Positions 1-8,278 are shown, counted from the stretch's first letter. The stretch: DNA of 64,000 bases from Streptomyces caelestis (GCF_014205255.1 NZ_JACHNE010000001.1:5580001-5644000); one strand, 5' to 3'. Program-made: numbers and translations. Notes: a model not told the origin generated them from the sequence alone.

Positions 1-2
1 GC

Positions 3-280
3 TACGTCGTACCGCACTGGTACGACGGCGCCCGCACCGCCGTCACCACCGACGCCAACGCCCCCTACAAGGCCGCGTCCCAGTGGCTGGCCACCGAGGT
101 CGAGCACCCGGAACGCTCCCGCGTGCTGGTCGACGACGCCCTCTGCTCGACCTCGTGCAGCATGGCTACCGGCCGGGGCTCGGTGTCATCTGGTTCCACA
201 AGGCCGACCTGGACCCGGCGGTGCGAAGACGATGCCGCGCGGCTGGATTGGTCTCAACCCGACTGGTGCCGAGGGCGTAA
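3..280 (+). pseudogene. C-terminal remnant of a glycosyltransferase-like gene, frameshifted
   Basis: The gene enters from before the window. Frame 3 reads YVVPHWYDGARTAV and continues to RSRVLVDDAL; the sense then continues in frame 2 as DLVQHGYRPGLGVIWF. Adding one G after base 145 would restore a continuous ALWLDLVQHGYRPGLG reading, so a single-base deletion is the simplest explanation. After roughly base 230 the frame loses coherent sequence and stops at 278-280. The DANAPYKAASQWL and RVLVDD segments resemble, from memory, the C-terminal extracellular part of actinobacterial ArnT/GT39-like membrane glycosyltransferases. That family call is moderate; the frameshift is seen directly. Confidence 0.5.
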
Positions 281-853
281 GACCTCCGGGAGCGCTGCTC
301 CCGGAGGCAGCCTGAGCCAGGCGCCGAGCTGATCCGCCCGGCCGCCGTCACGTACTCCTCCGACCCGAACCAGCGGTTCGTGGACCTGCCGCTGTCCGTC
401 GACGGCACCACCGTCGACCTGAACGTGACGAGCAACCCCAACCTGGCCCCCGGCTGGTACATGCTCTTCGCGGTGGACGCGAACGGGGTGCCGTCGGTGG
501 CGAAGTGGGTGCGCCTCCAGGGCCCGCAGGCCCTCACGGCGACGGACGCCTCGGCGCATGTCCACGACTTCGCGCACTCGCCCGAGGGCAGGGTCGCGGG
601 GCCCGGCAAGAAGCGCACCTCGCAGAAGGTCAGCCCGACGATCTCCGGCTGCGACCGGCACTGCGGCTCGATCAACGTCTGCGTGCCGACCGGTTTCCCG
701 GAGCAGGTGAAGAAGTCGACGGCGGACCGTTGCAAGTGGCTGAAGGTGAACGACTACGGCCGTCTGAAGGTCAACGGCAGGGACGACCCGCTGGGCCTGG
801 ACCGCGCCGGGGACGGGATGGCCTGCGGTACGGGAGGTACGAGGACGGGCTAG
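281..853 (+). pseudogene. Galactose-oxidase-like C-terminal domain fragment with a Cys-containing tail
   Basis: The open frame has no convincing start. It begins abruptly in LIRPAAVTYSSDPNQRF and runs to NLAPGWYMLFAVDANG, which matches the C-terminal DUF1929/E-set domain of galactose-oxidase-like copper radical oxidases (GlxA type), where the usual motif is LAPPGWYML; one Pro is missing here. The kelch and copper-ligand parts are absent. The domain is followed by an unrelated tail of about 100 residues with GCDRHCGSINVC and a DxxGDGMAC ending that resembles excalibur-type calcium-binding domains. It may be a truncated oxidase fused by deletion to the end of another secreted protein. The stop overlaps by three bases the stop of the convergent next gene. 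Confidence 0.5.
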
Positions 854-1575
854 CTTCCGAACTCGGCGAGGGCGCGCTCCACGATGGCCTCCAACTGCTC
901 GTGGTGCGCGCCCTTCCAGTACGCCCGGCCGCATTTCGTGCACTGCGCGAACACGTCGTACGTCGCGTGCGTGCCGTGCTTGAGCTGGTCGGCGACTTCG
1001 TCCTTGGTCGCCTGGCGGAGCAGTCCGTTGCAGGCCGTGCACCGTGTCCAGGGCCGCAGTTCGGGCTGGAAGCGGTCCAGGACGTCCCGGAGCTGCTCCT
1101 CCGGACGGGTGCTGTAGACGAACGCCCCCGCCCACAGCTCGCGGCGCCGCAGCAACCCCCGGTCGCGGCTCAGCATGACCCTCTGCTCGGCCGCCGAACG
1201 CGCCGCGAGCGCGGGGTCGCCGATGTCGGTCGACTCGTAGGCCGTGTCCACACCGAGCAGCCGCAGCCGACGGGCCAGCGTGCCGAGGTGGACGTCGAGG
1301 AGGAAGCACAGGGGAGCGCCCGGCACCCGCTGGGGGCGGGCCACGGTCCGTACGGTCACCGACTCGCCGGCCGCCGGGACGTGCGAGACGGGCACCTCGT
1401 GGCCGTCCACGACCAGGGCGCCCACCTCGGTCAGCGGCACCCCCAGCGACTCGACGACATGGCCCAGGCTGGAGACGCCGTCCGTGGTGGCCCGCAGGGC
1501 GCCCGCCCGCCGGGCCTGGGGGACGAACACGTGCAGCTCGGGGGCGAACTCGACGCGGATCTCGGGACCGTTCAC
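850..1575 (-). CDS. Mut7-C RNase domain protein with N-terminal ubiquitin-like domain
   Basis: A 241-residue protein with the usual two-domain layout of the Mut7-C ubiquitin/RNase family. Residues 1-80 form a ThiS/ubiquitin-like beta-grasp domain. Residues 88-235 form the Mut7-C PIN-fold nuclease domain, with acidic residues D94 in FLLDVHLGTLARRLR and D137 in LSRDRGLLRR, and a C-terminal zinc ribbon made of C179/C182 and C212/C215. It is predicted to be cytoplasmic and to act on RNA; the substrate is unknown. The length is normal for the family and nothing is missing. It is transcribed alone, convergent with the remnant to its left, 33 bp from the TetR gene. Confidence 0.9.
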   Translation of the reverse strand: MNGPEIRVEFAPELHVFVPQARRAGALRATTDGVSSLGHVVESLGVPLTEVGALVVDGHEVPVSHVPAAGESVTVRTVARPQRVPGAPLCFLLDVHLGTLARRLRLLGVDTAYESTDIGDPALAARSAAEQRVMLSRDRGLLRRRELWAGAFVYSTRPEEQLRDVLDRFQPELRPWTRCTACNGLLRQATKDEVADQLKHGTHATYDVFAQCTKCGRAYWKGAHHEQLEAIVERALAEFGS

Positions 1576-1608
1576 CCGGTCAGGATGTCACGGCGGGGGG
1601 CGCCGGCC

Positions 1609-2229
1609 TCAGGGTTTTCCGGTCGGCAGGCCGTGTTCCAGGACGTCCAGGGCACGGTCGACGAGCTCCCGGACGTCGTCCCGGTGGCCGGTCTCGGCCC
1701 AGTAGTGGGAGACCTCCATCAGCCCGCCCATCACGGACATGGCGAAGACCCGTAGCTCCAGGCTGCCGGGGTCGAGCCCGGAGCGCTCGGCGAGGGCCTC
1801 GCGCAGCAGCCGGCCGGTCGCCGCCATGCTCTCCCTCATGCGGGCGCGGACGGCGGGGACCTCCGCCCCGAGCCGGGCCCGCAGCCGGGTCACCTCGGGT
1901 TCCTCGGCGAGGCTCAGGTCGAGGGCCGTGCGCATCACGTGCCGCAGGACGTCGGCCCACGACTCGTCCTCCGGCCGGGCCCGCAGCTCCGCCGGCATCA
2001 CCGGGCCCCACTCGTCGGTGACGACGATGTCCTCCTTGGTCGGGAAGTACCGGAAGACGGTCGACGGCGACACCTCGGCCCGGTCGGCGATCTGCTCGAT
2101 CGTCGTGGCGTCGTACCCCTGCTCCTCGATCAGCGCGTAGGTCGCGGCGCGGATCGCCTGGCGGGTCTTGATCTTCTTTCGCTCCCGGAGTCCCAGTGGG
2201 GGCCGGTCGGCGGAGGTGCCAGTAGCCAT
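1609..2229 (-). CDS. TetR family transcriptional regulator
   Basis: About 206 residues from the start MATGTSADRPP. The N-terminal helix-turn-helix runs over residues 15-65 (RQAIRAATYALIEEQGYDAT and VSPSTVFRYFPTKEDIV), followed by an all-helical ligand/dimer domain with an MftR/AcrR-like C-terminus. A start nine codons upstream (2256) is possible. I prefer 2229 because a promoter-like TTGACA and a near-perfect palindrome lie immediately upstream and would place the transcript start at or next to this ATG (leaderless). The ligand is not evident. The neighbouring hemolysin III gene is transcribed in the same direction and is a candidate target, but autoregulation is the better supported inference. 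Confidence 0.88.
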   Translation of the reverse strand: MATGTSADRPPLGLRERKKIKTRQAIRAATYALIEEQGYDATTIEQIADRAEVSPSTVFRYFPTKEDIVVTDEWGPVMPAELRARPEDESWADVLRHVMRTALDLSLAEEPEVTRLRARLGAEVPAVRARMRESMAATGRLLREALAERSGLDPGSLELRVFAMSVMGGLMEVSHYWAETGHRDDVRELVDRALDVLEHGLPTGKP

Positions 2230-2234
2230 GAAAC

Positions 2235-2267
2235 GACAGTAACTGTCAATCACCATTCACTGTCAAT
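2235..2267 (-). promoter_or_regulatory. Candidate TetR operator and leaderless promoter
   Basis: GACAGT-A-ACTGTC (2235-2247) is a 13-bp palindrome, and a third GACAGT half-site occurs at 2260-2265. On the minus strand a TTGACA -35 (2267-2262) and a weak TACTGT -10 (2242-2237) embed these half-sites, with a 19-base spacer. A repressor bound here would block the -10. This is inferred from the sequence only. Confidence 0.5.
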
Positions 2268-2330
2268 TTGGCCTCGGGTGCAACGAAAACGGCCACGGCT
2301 CGAAAGCCGTGGCCGGGAAGGTCGAGCGTT

Positions 2331-3044
2331 CTAGCCGTGCTGGTACGCCACCAGCGAGATGCCCACGTAGTGCGCGATGAAGGCCGCCAGGGTGAGGGAG
2401 TGGAACACCTCGTGGAAGCCGAACCAGCGCGGTGAGGGGTTGGGCCGCTGGATGCCGTAGATCACGCCGCCCGCGCTGTAGAGCAAGCCGCCCACGATGA
2501 CGAGGACGAGGACGGCGACGCCGCCGGTCCGCATGAAGTCCGGCAGGTAGAAGACGGCCGCCCAGCCCATCGCGATGTAGCACGGCGTGTAGAGCCAGCG
2601 CGGGGCGCCGACCCAGAAGACGCGGAACAGGATGCCGGCCGCCGCCGCGGCCCAGATGCCCCACAGCAGCCACTCGCCCTTGGCGCCCGGCAGGAGCAGC
2701 ATGGCCAGCGGTGTGTAGGTGCCCGCGATGATCAGAAAGATGTTGGCGTGATCCAGTCGGCGCAGGACGCCGTCCATGCGCGGACTCCAGTCGCCCCGGT
2801 GGTACAGCGCGCTCACACCGAACAGCAGGCACGCCGTCAGTGCGAAGATCCCGCAGGCGATGCGCCCTCTGGTCGAGTCCGCGAGGGCGGTCAGCACCAG
2901 ACCCGCGACGAGGACGGCCGGGAACATACCGAGGTGAATCCAGCCGCGCAGCTTGGGCTTCACCGGGTGCGGCAGGGGAAGCGCCGTGGGACCACGGCCG
3001 TCGGCCGGCGTGTCCGAAGGCGCGTCGGGGGCGAACGCAGTCAT
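2331..3044 (-). CDS. Hemolysin III / PAQR family membrane protein
   Basis: A 237-residue integral membrane protein with seven predicted membrane segments, from about residue 35 to the end. It carries the family motifs: GVSALYHRGDW after TM2 (S-x-x-x-H), the HANIF region, and the C-terminal FGFHEVFHSLTLAAF, which holds the conserved H-x-x-x-H pair that binds zinc in PAQR receptors. The start MTAFAPDAPSDTPADG gives a 30-residue polar N-terminus; upstream in-frame Met residues fall in sequence without coding character. Bacterial members (YqfA/TrhA) are linked to membrane energetics and lipid homeostasis rather than proven haemolysis. It is a single gene, divergent from pckG. Confidence 0.9.
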   Translation of the reverse strand: MTAFAPDAPSDTPADGRGPTALPLPHPVKPKLRGWIHLGMFPAVLVAGLVLTALADSTRGRIACGIFALTACLLFGVSALYHRGDWSPRMDGVLRRLDHANIFLIIAGTYTPLAMLLLPGAKGEWLLWGIWAAAAAGILFRVFWVGAPRWLYTPCYIAMGWAAVFYLPDFMRTGGVAVLVLVIVGGLLYSAGGVIYGIQRPNPSPRWFGFHEVFHSLTLAAFIAHYVGISLVAYQHG

Positions 3045-3370
3045 GTCCGAATGGTAGCTACGGAACCGTAAGTGACCTATCGGCCAGGTCGATCGGCCGA
3101 TGAAGAGTGGCCATCCTCTCATGGTGGCCGAACGATGGTTACGCAAACGGACCGTCAGGTGAACGCAACGTGCATGCAAAGGGGGTGCGAGAAACCGTGG
3201 CGATCCTCACGTTGCTCACCTGTGCGCTCCTCTGGACAGATGGGCGCGCGCGTCGGATGATCAAATGAGTGCGGTCGGCACCGGATGAGCGCCAAGTTTC
3301 ACCGTGAAGCATCCGGGTCGCAGCCCCCACGGGGCCTCCACATCAAAAAATCCCTCATTTAGGAGCAATC
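3045..3370. other. Intergenic region between hemolysin III and pckG genes
   Basis: A 326-bp divergent promoter region with no supportable gene. An inverted repeat ATCGGCC-N9-GGCCGAT lies at 3079-3101, close to the hemolysin gene, and may be an operator. The pckG side ends in an AGGAG ribosome binding site at 3361-3365. I could not assign a -35/-10 pair with confidence. Confidence 0.5.
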
Positions 3371-5200
3371 GTGGCGCGCGACATCGCGGCTCCCACCGTC
3401 CCCACCACCCATCAGGGCCTGATCTCGTGGGTCAGCGAGATCGCCGAGCTGACCCAGCCGGACAACGTGGTCTGGTGCGACGGATCCGAGGCCGAGTACG
3501 AGCGACTGTGCGAGGAGCTCGTCCAGAAGGGCACCGTCCGGAAACTCGACCCGATCAAGCGCCCCCACTCCTACTACGCGGCCTCCGACCCTACCGACGT
3601 CGCCCGCGTGGAGGACCGGACGTTCATCTGCTCCGAGAAGGAGGAGGACGCGGGCCCGACCAACCACTGGAAGGCCCCCGCCGAGATGCGGGAGATCTTC
3701 CAGGGCTCCGGGGGCCAGGGCGGCCTGTTCCGCGGCTCGATGCGCGGCCGGACGATGTACGTCGTGCCCTTCTGCATGGGCCCGCTCGGCTCGCCGCTGT
3801 CCGCGCTCGGCGTGGAGATCACCGACTCGGCGTACGTCGCCGTCTCCATGCGCACCATGACCCGCATGGGCCAGGCGGTCCTGGACGAGCTCGGTGACGA
3901 CGGCTTCTTCGTCAAGGCCGTGCACACCCTCGGCGCCCCGCTGGAGCCCGGCCAGCAGGACGTCCCCTGGCCCTGCAACACGACCAAGTACATCTCGCAC
4001 TTCCCCGAGGACCGCGAGATCTGGTCCTACGGCTCCGGCTACGGCGGCAACGCCCTGCTCGGCAAGAAGTGCTACGCCCTGCGCATCGCCTCCGTGATGG
4101 CGCGTGACGAGGGCTGGCTGGCCGAGCACATGCTCGTCCTCAAGCTCACCCCGCCGCGCGGCGAGTCCAAGTACGTGGCGGCGGCCTTCCCGAGCGCCTG
4201 CGGCAAGACCAACCTCGCCATGCTGGAGCCGACCATCCCCGGCTGGACGGTCGAGACCATCGGCGACGACATCGCCTGGATGCGCTTCGGCGAGGACGGC
4301 CGGCTGTACGCCATCAACCCCGAGGCGGGCTTCTTCGGTGTCGCGCCCGGCACCGGCGAGCACACCAACGCCAACGCGATGAAGACGCTCTGGGGCAACG
4401 CGGTCTTCACCAACGTGGCGCTGACGGACGACGGCGACGTCTGGTGGGAGGGCATGACCGAGGAGCCGCCCGCCCACCTCACGGACTGGAAGGGCAACGA
4501 CTGGACGCCCGAGTCGCAGACGCCGGCCGCGCACCCGAACGCCCGCTTCACCGTCCCCGCCGCCCAGTGCCCGATCATCGCGCCGGAGTGGGAGGACCCC
4601 AAGGGCGTGCCGATCTCGGCGATCCTCTTCGGCGGCCGCCGCGCCACCGCCGTACCGCTGGTGACGGAGTCCTTCGACTGGAACCACGGCGTCTTCCTCG
4701 GCGCCAACGTGGCCTCCGAGAAGACCGCCGCCGCCGAGGGCAAGGTCGGCGAGCTGCGCCGCGACCCGTTCGCGATGCTGCCGTTCTGCGGCTACAACAT
4801 GGGCGACTACATGGCCCACTGGATCGACGTGGCCAAGGACAAGGACCAGTCCAAGCTGCCGAAGATCTACTACGTCAACTGGTTCCGCAAGGACGACGAG
4901 GGCAAGTTCGTCTGGCCCGGCTTCGGTGAGAACTCCCGCGTCCTGAAGTGGATCGTCGGGCGCCTGGAGGGCACGGCGGAGGGCGTCGAGACGCCGATCG
5001 GCATCCTGCCGGCGAAGGACGCCCTCGACACCGAAGGCCTGGAGCTCTCCGGCTCCGAGCTCGACTTCCTGCTCACGGTCGACAAGGAGGTCTGGCGCGA
5101 GGAGGCCGCCCTGATCCCCGAGCACCTCAACACCTTCGGCGACCACACGCCCAAGGAGCTGTGGGACGAGTACCGCGCGCTGGTGCAGCGCCTGGGCTGA
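3371..5200 (+). CDS. pckG: Phosphoenolpyruvate carboxykinase (GTP)
   Basis: A 609-residue cytoplasmic enzyme that converts oxaloacetate and GTP to phosphoenolpyruvate, GDP and CO2. This is the entry to gluconeogenesis and an anaplerotic branch point. It is full length for the GTP-dependent class found in actinobacteria. The phosphate-binding loop with the reactive cysteine reads FPSACGKTNLAML near residues 272-284; substrate-binding SYGSGYGGNALLGKK lies near 220 and the nucleotide-binding GDDIAWM near 298. The GTG start follows AGGAG by five bases. It is monocistronic and ends about 90 bp before a strong hairpin. Confidence 0.97.
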   Translation: MARDIAAPTVPTTHQGLISWVSEIAELTQPDNVVWCDGSEAEYERLCEELVQKGTVRKLDPIKRPHSYYAASDPTDVARVEDRTFICSEKEEDAGPTNHWKAPAEMREIFQGSGGQGGLFRGSMRGRTMYVVPFCMGPLGSPLSALGVEITDSAYVAVSMRTMTRMGQAVLDELGDDGFFVKAVHTLGAPLEPGQQDVPWPCNTTKYISHFPEDREIWSYGSGYGGNALLGKKCYALRIASVMARDEGWLAEHMLVLKLTPPRGESKYVAAAFPSACGKTNLAMLEPTIPGWTVETIGDDIAWMRFGEDGRLYAINPEAGFFGVAPGTGEHTNANAMKTLWGNAVFTNVALTDDGDVWWEGMTEEPPAHLTDWKGNDWTPESQTPAAHPNARFTVPAAQCPIIAPEWEDPKGVPISAILFGGRRATAVPLVTESFDWNHGVFLGANVASEKTAAAEGKVGELRRDPFAMLPFCGYNMGDYMAHWIDVAKDKDQSKLPKIYYVNWFRKDDEGKFVWPGFGENSRVLKWIVGRLEGTAEGVETPIGILPAKDALDTEGLELSGSELDFLLTVDKEVWREEAALIPEHLNTFGDHTPKELWDEYRALVQRLG

Positions 5201-5286
5201 GACAGCCCCCACCGACGCCGCGGCCGGCTCCGATCGTGCCCTGACCAGCAACATCGTCACGGCCGGCCGCGGTGACAGCACCACCT

Positions 5287-5493
5287 TCAGGCAGGGGTTC
5301 GCACGACGGCGTGCGGGCCCCTGCCTTCGTCGTGCTCACGGCACGTCGGCGACGGTGTACGCCAGACGCCGAACCCGCCGGCCGCCGGGCCACCCCGGTC
5401 CTCCAGATACCGGGTGACGGACTCCTGGCGGCGGGCCTCGGTCTCGCGCAGGCCCGCCGCCAGGCGCTCGGCCTCCTCGCGCAGCCGGTCCAC
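5287..5493 (-). CDS. Possible small coiled-coil protein (weak)
   Basis: From a GTG start preceded by GGAG this frame encodes 68 residues beginning MDRLREEAERLAAGLRETEA, a charged helix typical of a short coiled coil, followed by a disordered tail. The last codons lie inside the terminator hairpin of pckG, so the 3' end may be degraded. No family was recognised. It could be a chance frame in GC-rich DNA or a decayed gene. Confidence 0.3.
   Translation of the reverse strand: MDRLREEAERLAAGLRETEARRQESVTRYLEDRGGPAAGGFGVWRTPSPTCREHDEGRGPHAVVRTPA
5289..5326. terminator. Hairpin terminator downstream of pckG
   Basis: The stem GGCAGGGGTTCGCAC pairs with GTGCGGGCCCCTGCC over 15 bp (two G-U pairs) around a six-base loop. 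It lies 90 bp after the pckG stop and could also end transcription from the opposite strand. A T-rich tail is weak, as usual in Streptomyces. Confidence 0.7.
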
Positions 5494-5566
5494 AGCTGAC
5501 GCTCCAGCTGACGCTGTTCCGGTAGGCAACAGGAATGGAGAGCCCCGGGCGCGGTACCCGACGGGC

Positions 5567-5603
5567 CTCACAAAGGGGTTACCGAGGATCCTCACGAAGG
5601 GGT
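5567..5603. repeat. Pair of 13-bp direct repeats
   Basis: CTCACAAAGGGGT (5567-5579) and CTCACGAAGGGGT (5591-5603) differ by one base and start 24 bp apart, roughly two helical turns. They sit upstream of the weak small gene on the minus strand and might be tandem regulator sites. No regulator can be named. Confidence 0.4.
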
Positions 5604-5660
5604 GAGTGGCGCCCGGTCCGCGCGTCGCTGCGGGTGCGCGCGGACCGGGGCCGTTCGGGG

Positions 5661-5677
5661 AGCCCCCTCGGGGGGCT
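5661..5677. terminator. Short GC hairpin at a gene end
   Basis: A perfect 7-bp stem AGCCCCC/GGGGGCT with a TCG loop touches the stop codon of the neighbouring minus-strand gene. The position suggests a transcription end; there is no U-run. Confidence 0.45.
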
Positions 5678-6099
5678 CAGCGGGACGCGAGTTCGCGCGG
5701 GTCCAGGGCCGCGGCGTGCGCGTCCATCCGCTCGGCGGCCAGGATGGCGGCCGCCGTGTCGGCGCGGGAGGCGGCGACGACCAGCGCGCGGCCGGCCAGG
5801 GCGTGCGCCCGCTGGTGCAGGGCAGTCGCGCTGCGCTCGCGGCGGGTGCCGCTCATCGGCGCGCGGACCGGCGCACGCCCTCCGCGCAGCCGGCCCACCT
5901 GCTCCGCGAGCCGCTCCGCCGCGGTGTCCAGGTCGGCCGAGGCCTCCGTCGCACGCAGCTCGTCCGTGACGGCGAGCAGGGCGGCGAGATGGCCCGCGAG
6001 CTGGATGTCCAGCTCTTCCTCGCGGGAACGGTGGGGGAAGTCCGGGTTGGGGCCGTCCACCGTGCTGTGGACCGACTTGGTGCGGATCGGTTCGTACAT
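5677..6099 (-). CDS. Conserved-looking helical hypothetical protein
   Basis: A 140-residue soluble protein starting MYEPIRTKSVHSTVDG; the start is fixed by AGGAGG seven bases upstream. It is mostly Ala/Arg/Glu-rich helix (LAALLAVTDELRATEASAD, then RSATALHQRAHALAGRALVV), with no membrane segment, cysteine cluster or known catalytic motif. I do not recognise the family. It is a single gene with its own terminator-like hairpin and a palindrome in its promoter. Confidence 0.65.
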   Translation of the reverse strand: MYEPIRTKSVHSTVDGPNPDFPHRSREEELDIQLAGHLAALLAVTDELRATEASADLDTAAERLAEQVGRLRGGRAPVRAPMSGTRRERSATALHQRAHALAGRALVVAASRADTAAAILAAERMDAHAAALDPRELASR

Positions 6100-6138
6100 G
6101 GGAGGGCCTCCTGAGTCCTTACAGGAAGCCATCCTAGC

Positions 6139-6153
6139 TTAGATTTCGTCTAA
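6139..6153. promoter_or_regulatory. TTAGA-N5-TCTAA palindrome
   Basis: TTAGATTTCGTCTAA is an A+T-rich palindrome in otherwise GC-rich DNA, 40 bp upstream of the preceding minus-strand gene. It overlaps the region between its possible -35 and -10 (TAGGAT on the minus strand). It is a likely operator for an unidentified dimeric repressor. Confidence 0.4.
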
Positions 6154-6211
6154 AGTTGAGTTGCTCACAAGACCGGACTGGATGCACACGTACGGTGAGC
6201 GGCGCGCCCTG

Positions 6212-7423
6212 TCAGGTCTGGCTGTAGCCGTCCAGGAAGTGCCCGATCCGGCCCACCGCGTCCCGCAGGTCCCCGACCGTCGGCAGGGTCACCACCCGGA
6301 AGTGGTCCGGCTCCGGCCAGTTGAAGCCGGTGCCCTGGACGACCATGATCTTCTCGCGCCGCAGCAGGTCCAGGACCATCCGCCGGTCGTCCTTGATCTT
6401 GAAGACCTTGGGGTCGAGGCGCGGGAAGAGATACAGCGCCCCCTTCGGCTTCACGCAGGTCACGCCCGGGATCTGGGTCAGCAGCTCATAGGCGACGTCC
6501 CGCTGCTCGCGCAGTCTGCCGCCCGGCAGCACCAGGTCGTTGATCGTCTGGCGTCCGCTGAGTGCCGCGACGACGCCGTGCTGCCCCGGCATGTTCGCGC
6601 ACAGCCGCATGTTCGCCAGGATCGTCAGGCCCTCGATGTAGGAGTCGGCATGCGCGCGGGGCCCGGAGATCGACATCCAGCCGACGCGGTAGCCGGCCAC
6701 CCGGTACGCCTTCGACATGCCGTTGAAGGTGAGGGTCAGCAGGTCGGGGGCGACGGCGGCGGTCGGGGTGTGCGTGGCGCCGTCGTAGAGGATCTTGTCG
6801 TAGATCTCGTCCGAGCAGACCAGCAGGTTGTGGCGGCGGGCGATGTCGGTGAGCCCCTTGATCATCGCCTCGTCGTAGACGGCACCGGTCGGGTTGTTGG
6901 GGTTGATGATCACGATCGCCTTGGTGCGGTCGGTGACCTTGCGCTCGACGTCGGCCAGGTCGGGCATCCAGTCGGACTGCTCGTCGCACCGGTAGTGCAC
7001 GGCGGTGCCGCCGGACAGGGAGACGGCGGCGGTCCACAGCGGATAGTCCGGGGCGGGCACGAGCACCTCGTCCCCGTCGTCCAGCAGGCCCTGCATCGCC
7101 ATCACGATCAGTTCGGAGACGCCGTTGCCGATGAAGACGTGCTCGACGTCCGTCTCGATGCCGAGGGTCTGGTTGTGCATCACGACCGCGCGGCGGGCGG
7201 CCAGCAGCCCCTTGGCGTCTCCGTACCCGTGTGCCGAGGACACGTTCCGGAGGATGTCCTCCAGGATCTCGGGCGGGCACTCGAAGCCGAACGCGGCCGG
7301 GTTGCCGGTGTTCAGCTTGAGGATGCGGTGACCGGCGGCTTCCAGCCGCATCGCCTCCTCGAGCACCGGGCCCCGGATCTCGTAACAGACGTTGGCGAGT
7401 TTGGTCGACTGGATCACCTGCAT
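6212..7423 (-). CDS. alaA: AlaA-type PLP-dependent alanine aminotransferase
   Basis: A 403-residue class I/II aminotransferase. Motifs follow E. coli AlaA (YfbQ) closely as I recall it: KLNTGNPAAFGF near residue 37, IGNGVSELI near 98, PAPDYPLWTAAVSL near 123, NPNNPTGAVY near 174 and the PLP-binding lysine K238 in TFNGMSKAYRVAG. The likely reaction is pyruvate plus glutamate to alanine plus 2-oxoglutarate, in the cytoplasm. The start MQVIQSTKLANVCYEIRGP matches the family N-terminus; longer upstream starts add a non-conserved extension. It is divergent from the next gene. Confidence 0.92.
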   Translation of the reverse strand: MQVIQSTKLANVCYEIRGPVLEEAMRLEAAGHRILKLNTGNPAAFGFECPPEILEDILRNVSSAHGYGDAKGLLAARRAVVMHNQTLGIETDVEHVFIGNGVSELIVMAMQGLLDDGDEVLVPAPDYPLWTAAVSLSGGTAVHYRCDEQSDWMPDLADVERKVTDRTKAIVIINPNNPTGAVYDEAMIKGLTDIARRHNLLVCSDEIYDKILYDGATHTPTAAVAPDLLTLTFNGMSKAYRVAGYRVGWMSISGPRAHADSYIEGLTILANMRLCANMPGQHGVVAALSGRQTINDLVLPGGRLREQRDVAYELLTQIPGVTCVKPKGALYLFPRLDPKVFKIKDDRRMVLDLLRREKIMVVQGTGFNWPEPDHFRVVTLPTVGDLRDAVGRIGHFLDGYSQT

Positions 7424-7535
7424 GTCTGGGAGCTTACGGCCCGGTATTGCGTCACGGGTCGTGTTTTCCGCCACGTGAGACGCCTCGGTTTGGGCGGATA
7501 TCGCCGCACGCTGTCCCACCAGCACCATTGGTGCC

Positions 7536-7550
7536 TAGAATTCGCCGCCA
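7536..7550 (+). promoter_or_regulatory. Probable leaderless promoter -10 (TAGAAT)
   Basis: TAGAAT at 7536-7541 ends nine bases before the ATG of the following gene and no Shine-Dalgarno sequence is present. Transcription would start at or just before the start codon. A CTGTCC-like -35 lies at 7511-7516 with a long spacer. Confidence 0.45.
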
Positions 7551-8278
7551 TGTTCAGGCCACTCGAGTACGCCGACGGAGCGACGAGCGGCGAGCCCCAG
7601 GGTCCGCCGAACGTGTACGTGCCGCAGGCCGGCCCGCCCCCGGCGTACGACGCGTACGCCGATCCGGCGGCGGCGCACGGATGGCAGGACGTGTACGCCC
7701 CCGCGGAGGCCCGGGACGCCCAGGACGCCATGCGCGGCATGGGCGACACGCGTGAGTTGCCGCCCGTGCCCGTGCCCGTGCCGGCGCCCGGCCGGCCCGG
7801 TGCGGGCCGCCACTCCCGGCGAGGGCGGCGACGGGGGCCGTGGCATGCCCGCCGCGTGGCGGTCGCCGTCGGGGCCGTGGGTGCCGTGTCGGCCGCCGCG
7901 CTGATCGCCGGTCTCGGCTTCTCTGAGGCGCCCTCCGGCGGGACGCGCGAGGGCGGGGGCGGCCGGACGGGACCGACGGCGGGGGAGTCGCCGGCGCCGC
8001 CGTCCACCGGCACCGGTCGGACACCGACCCCCGGGACGCCGCTCGTCGGCCGCCCGGCGAACAGTGACGAGCCGTCCGGCGCCGCCGCGTCCGCGAGCCC
8101 GGCCACCACGGCGAGCCCCACCCCGTCCGAGCCCGACACGGACACCCCGAGTCCCTCGGCCGGCAGCCCCACGGCCAGCACCCCGACGACCTCCGCTCCC
8201 GCCGCCACCGTCTCGCCCCCGGGCCGGTCCGAGACAAAGCCCGGACACGGTCCCGGCGGCACCAAGCGCCCCAAGTAG
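7550..8278 (+). CDS. Single-pass membrane protein with Pro/Ser/Thr-rich exterior
   Basis: A 242-residue protein. The N-terminal ~95 residues are Pro/Gly/Ala-rich and cytoplasmic, followed by a basic stretch (RHSRRGRRRG) and one membrane helix (VAVAVGAVGAVSAAALIAGL, about residues 104-123). The rest is a low-complexity Ser/Thr/Pro/Gly extracellular tail ending PGHGPGGTKRPK. No catalytic domain is visible. The topology resembles cell-wall spanning or glycosylated stalk proteins, but the function is unknown. Its last ~280 bp and the sequence after its stop are repeated in degenerate form just downstream. Confidence 0.72.
   Translation: MFRPLEYADGATSGEPQGPPNVYVPQAGPPPAYDAYADPAAAHGWQDVYAPAEARDAQDAMRGMGDTRELPPVPVPVPAPGRPGAGRHSRRGRRRGPWHARRVAVAVGAVGAVSAAALIAGLGFSEAPSGGTREGGGGRTGPTAGESPAPPSTGTGRTPTPGTPLVGRPANSDEPSGAAASASPATTASPTPSEPDTDTPSPSAGSPTASTPTTSAPAATVSPPGRSETKPGHGPGGTKRPK

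Noticed and set aside
254..1309. Long minus-strand frame of 351 residues at the left edge
   Set aside because: Arg/Pro/Gly-rich composition typical of out-of-frame reading; it overlaps the better supported Mut7-C gene in another frame.
3359..5284. 641-residue minus-strand frame opposite pckG
   Set aside because: It is the antisense shadow of a clear PEP carboxykinase gene and has no family motifs.
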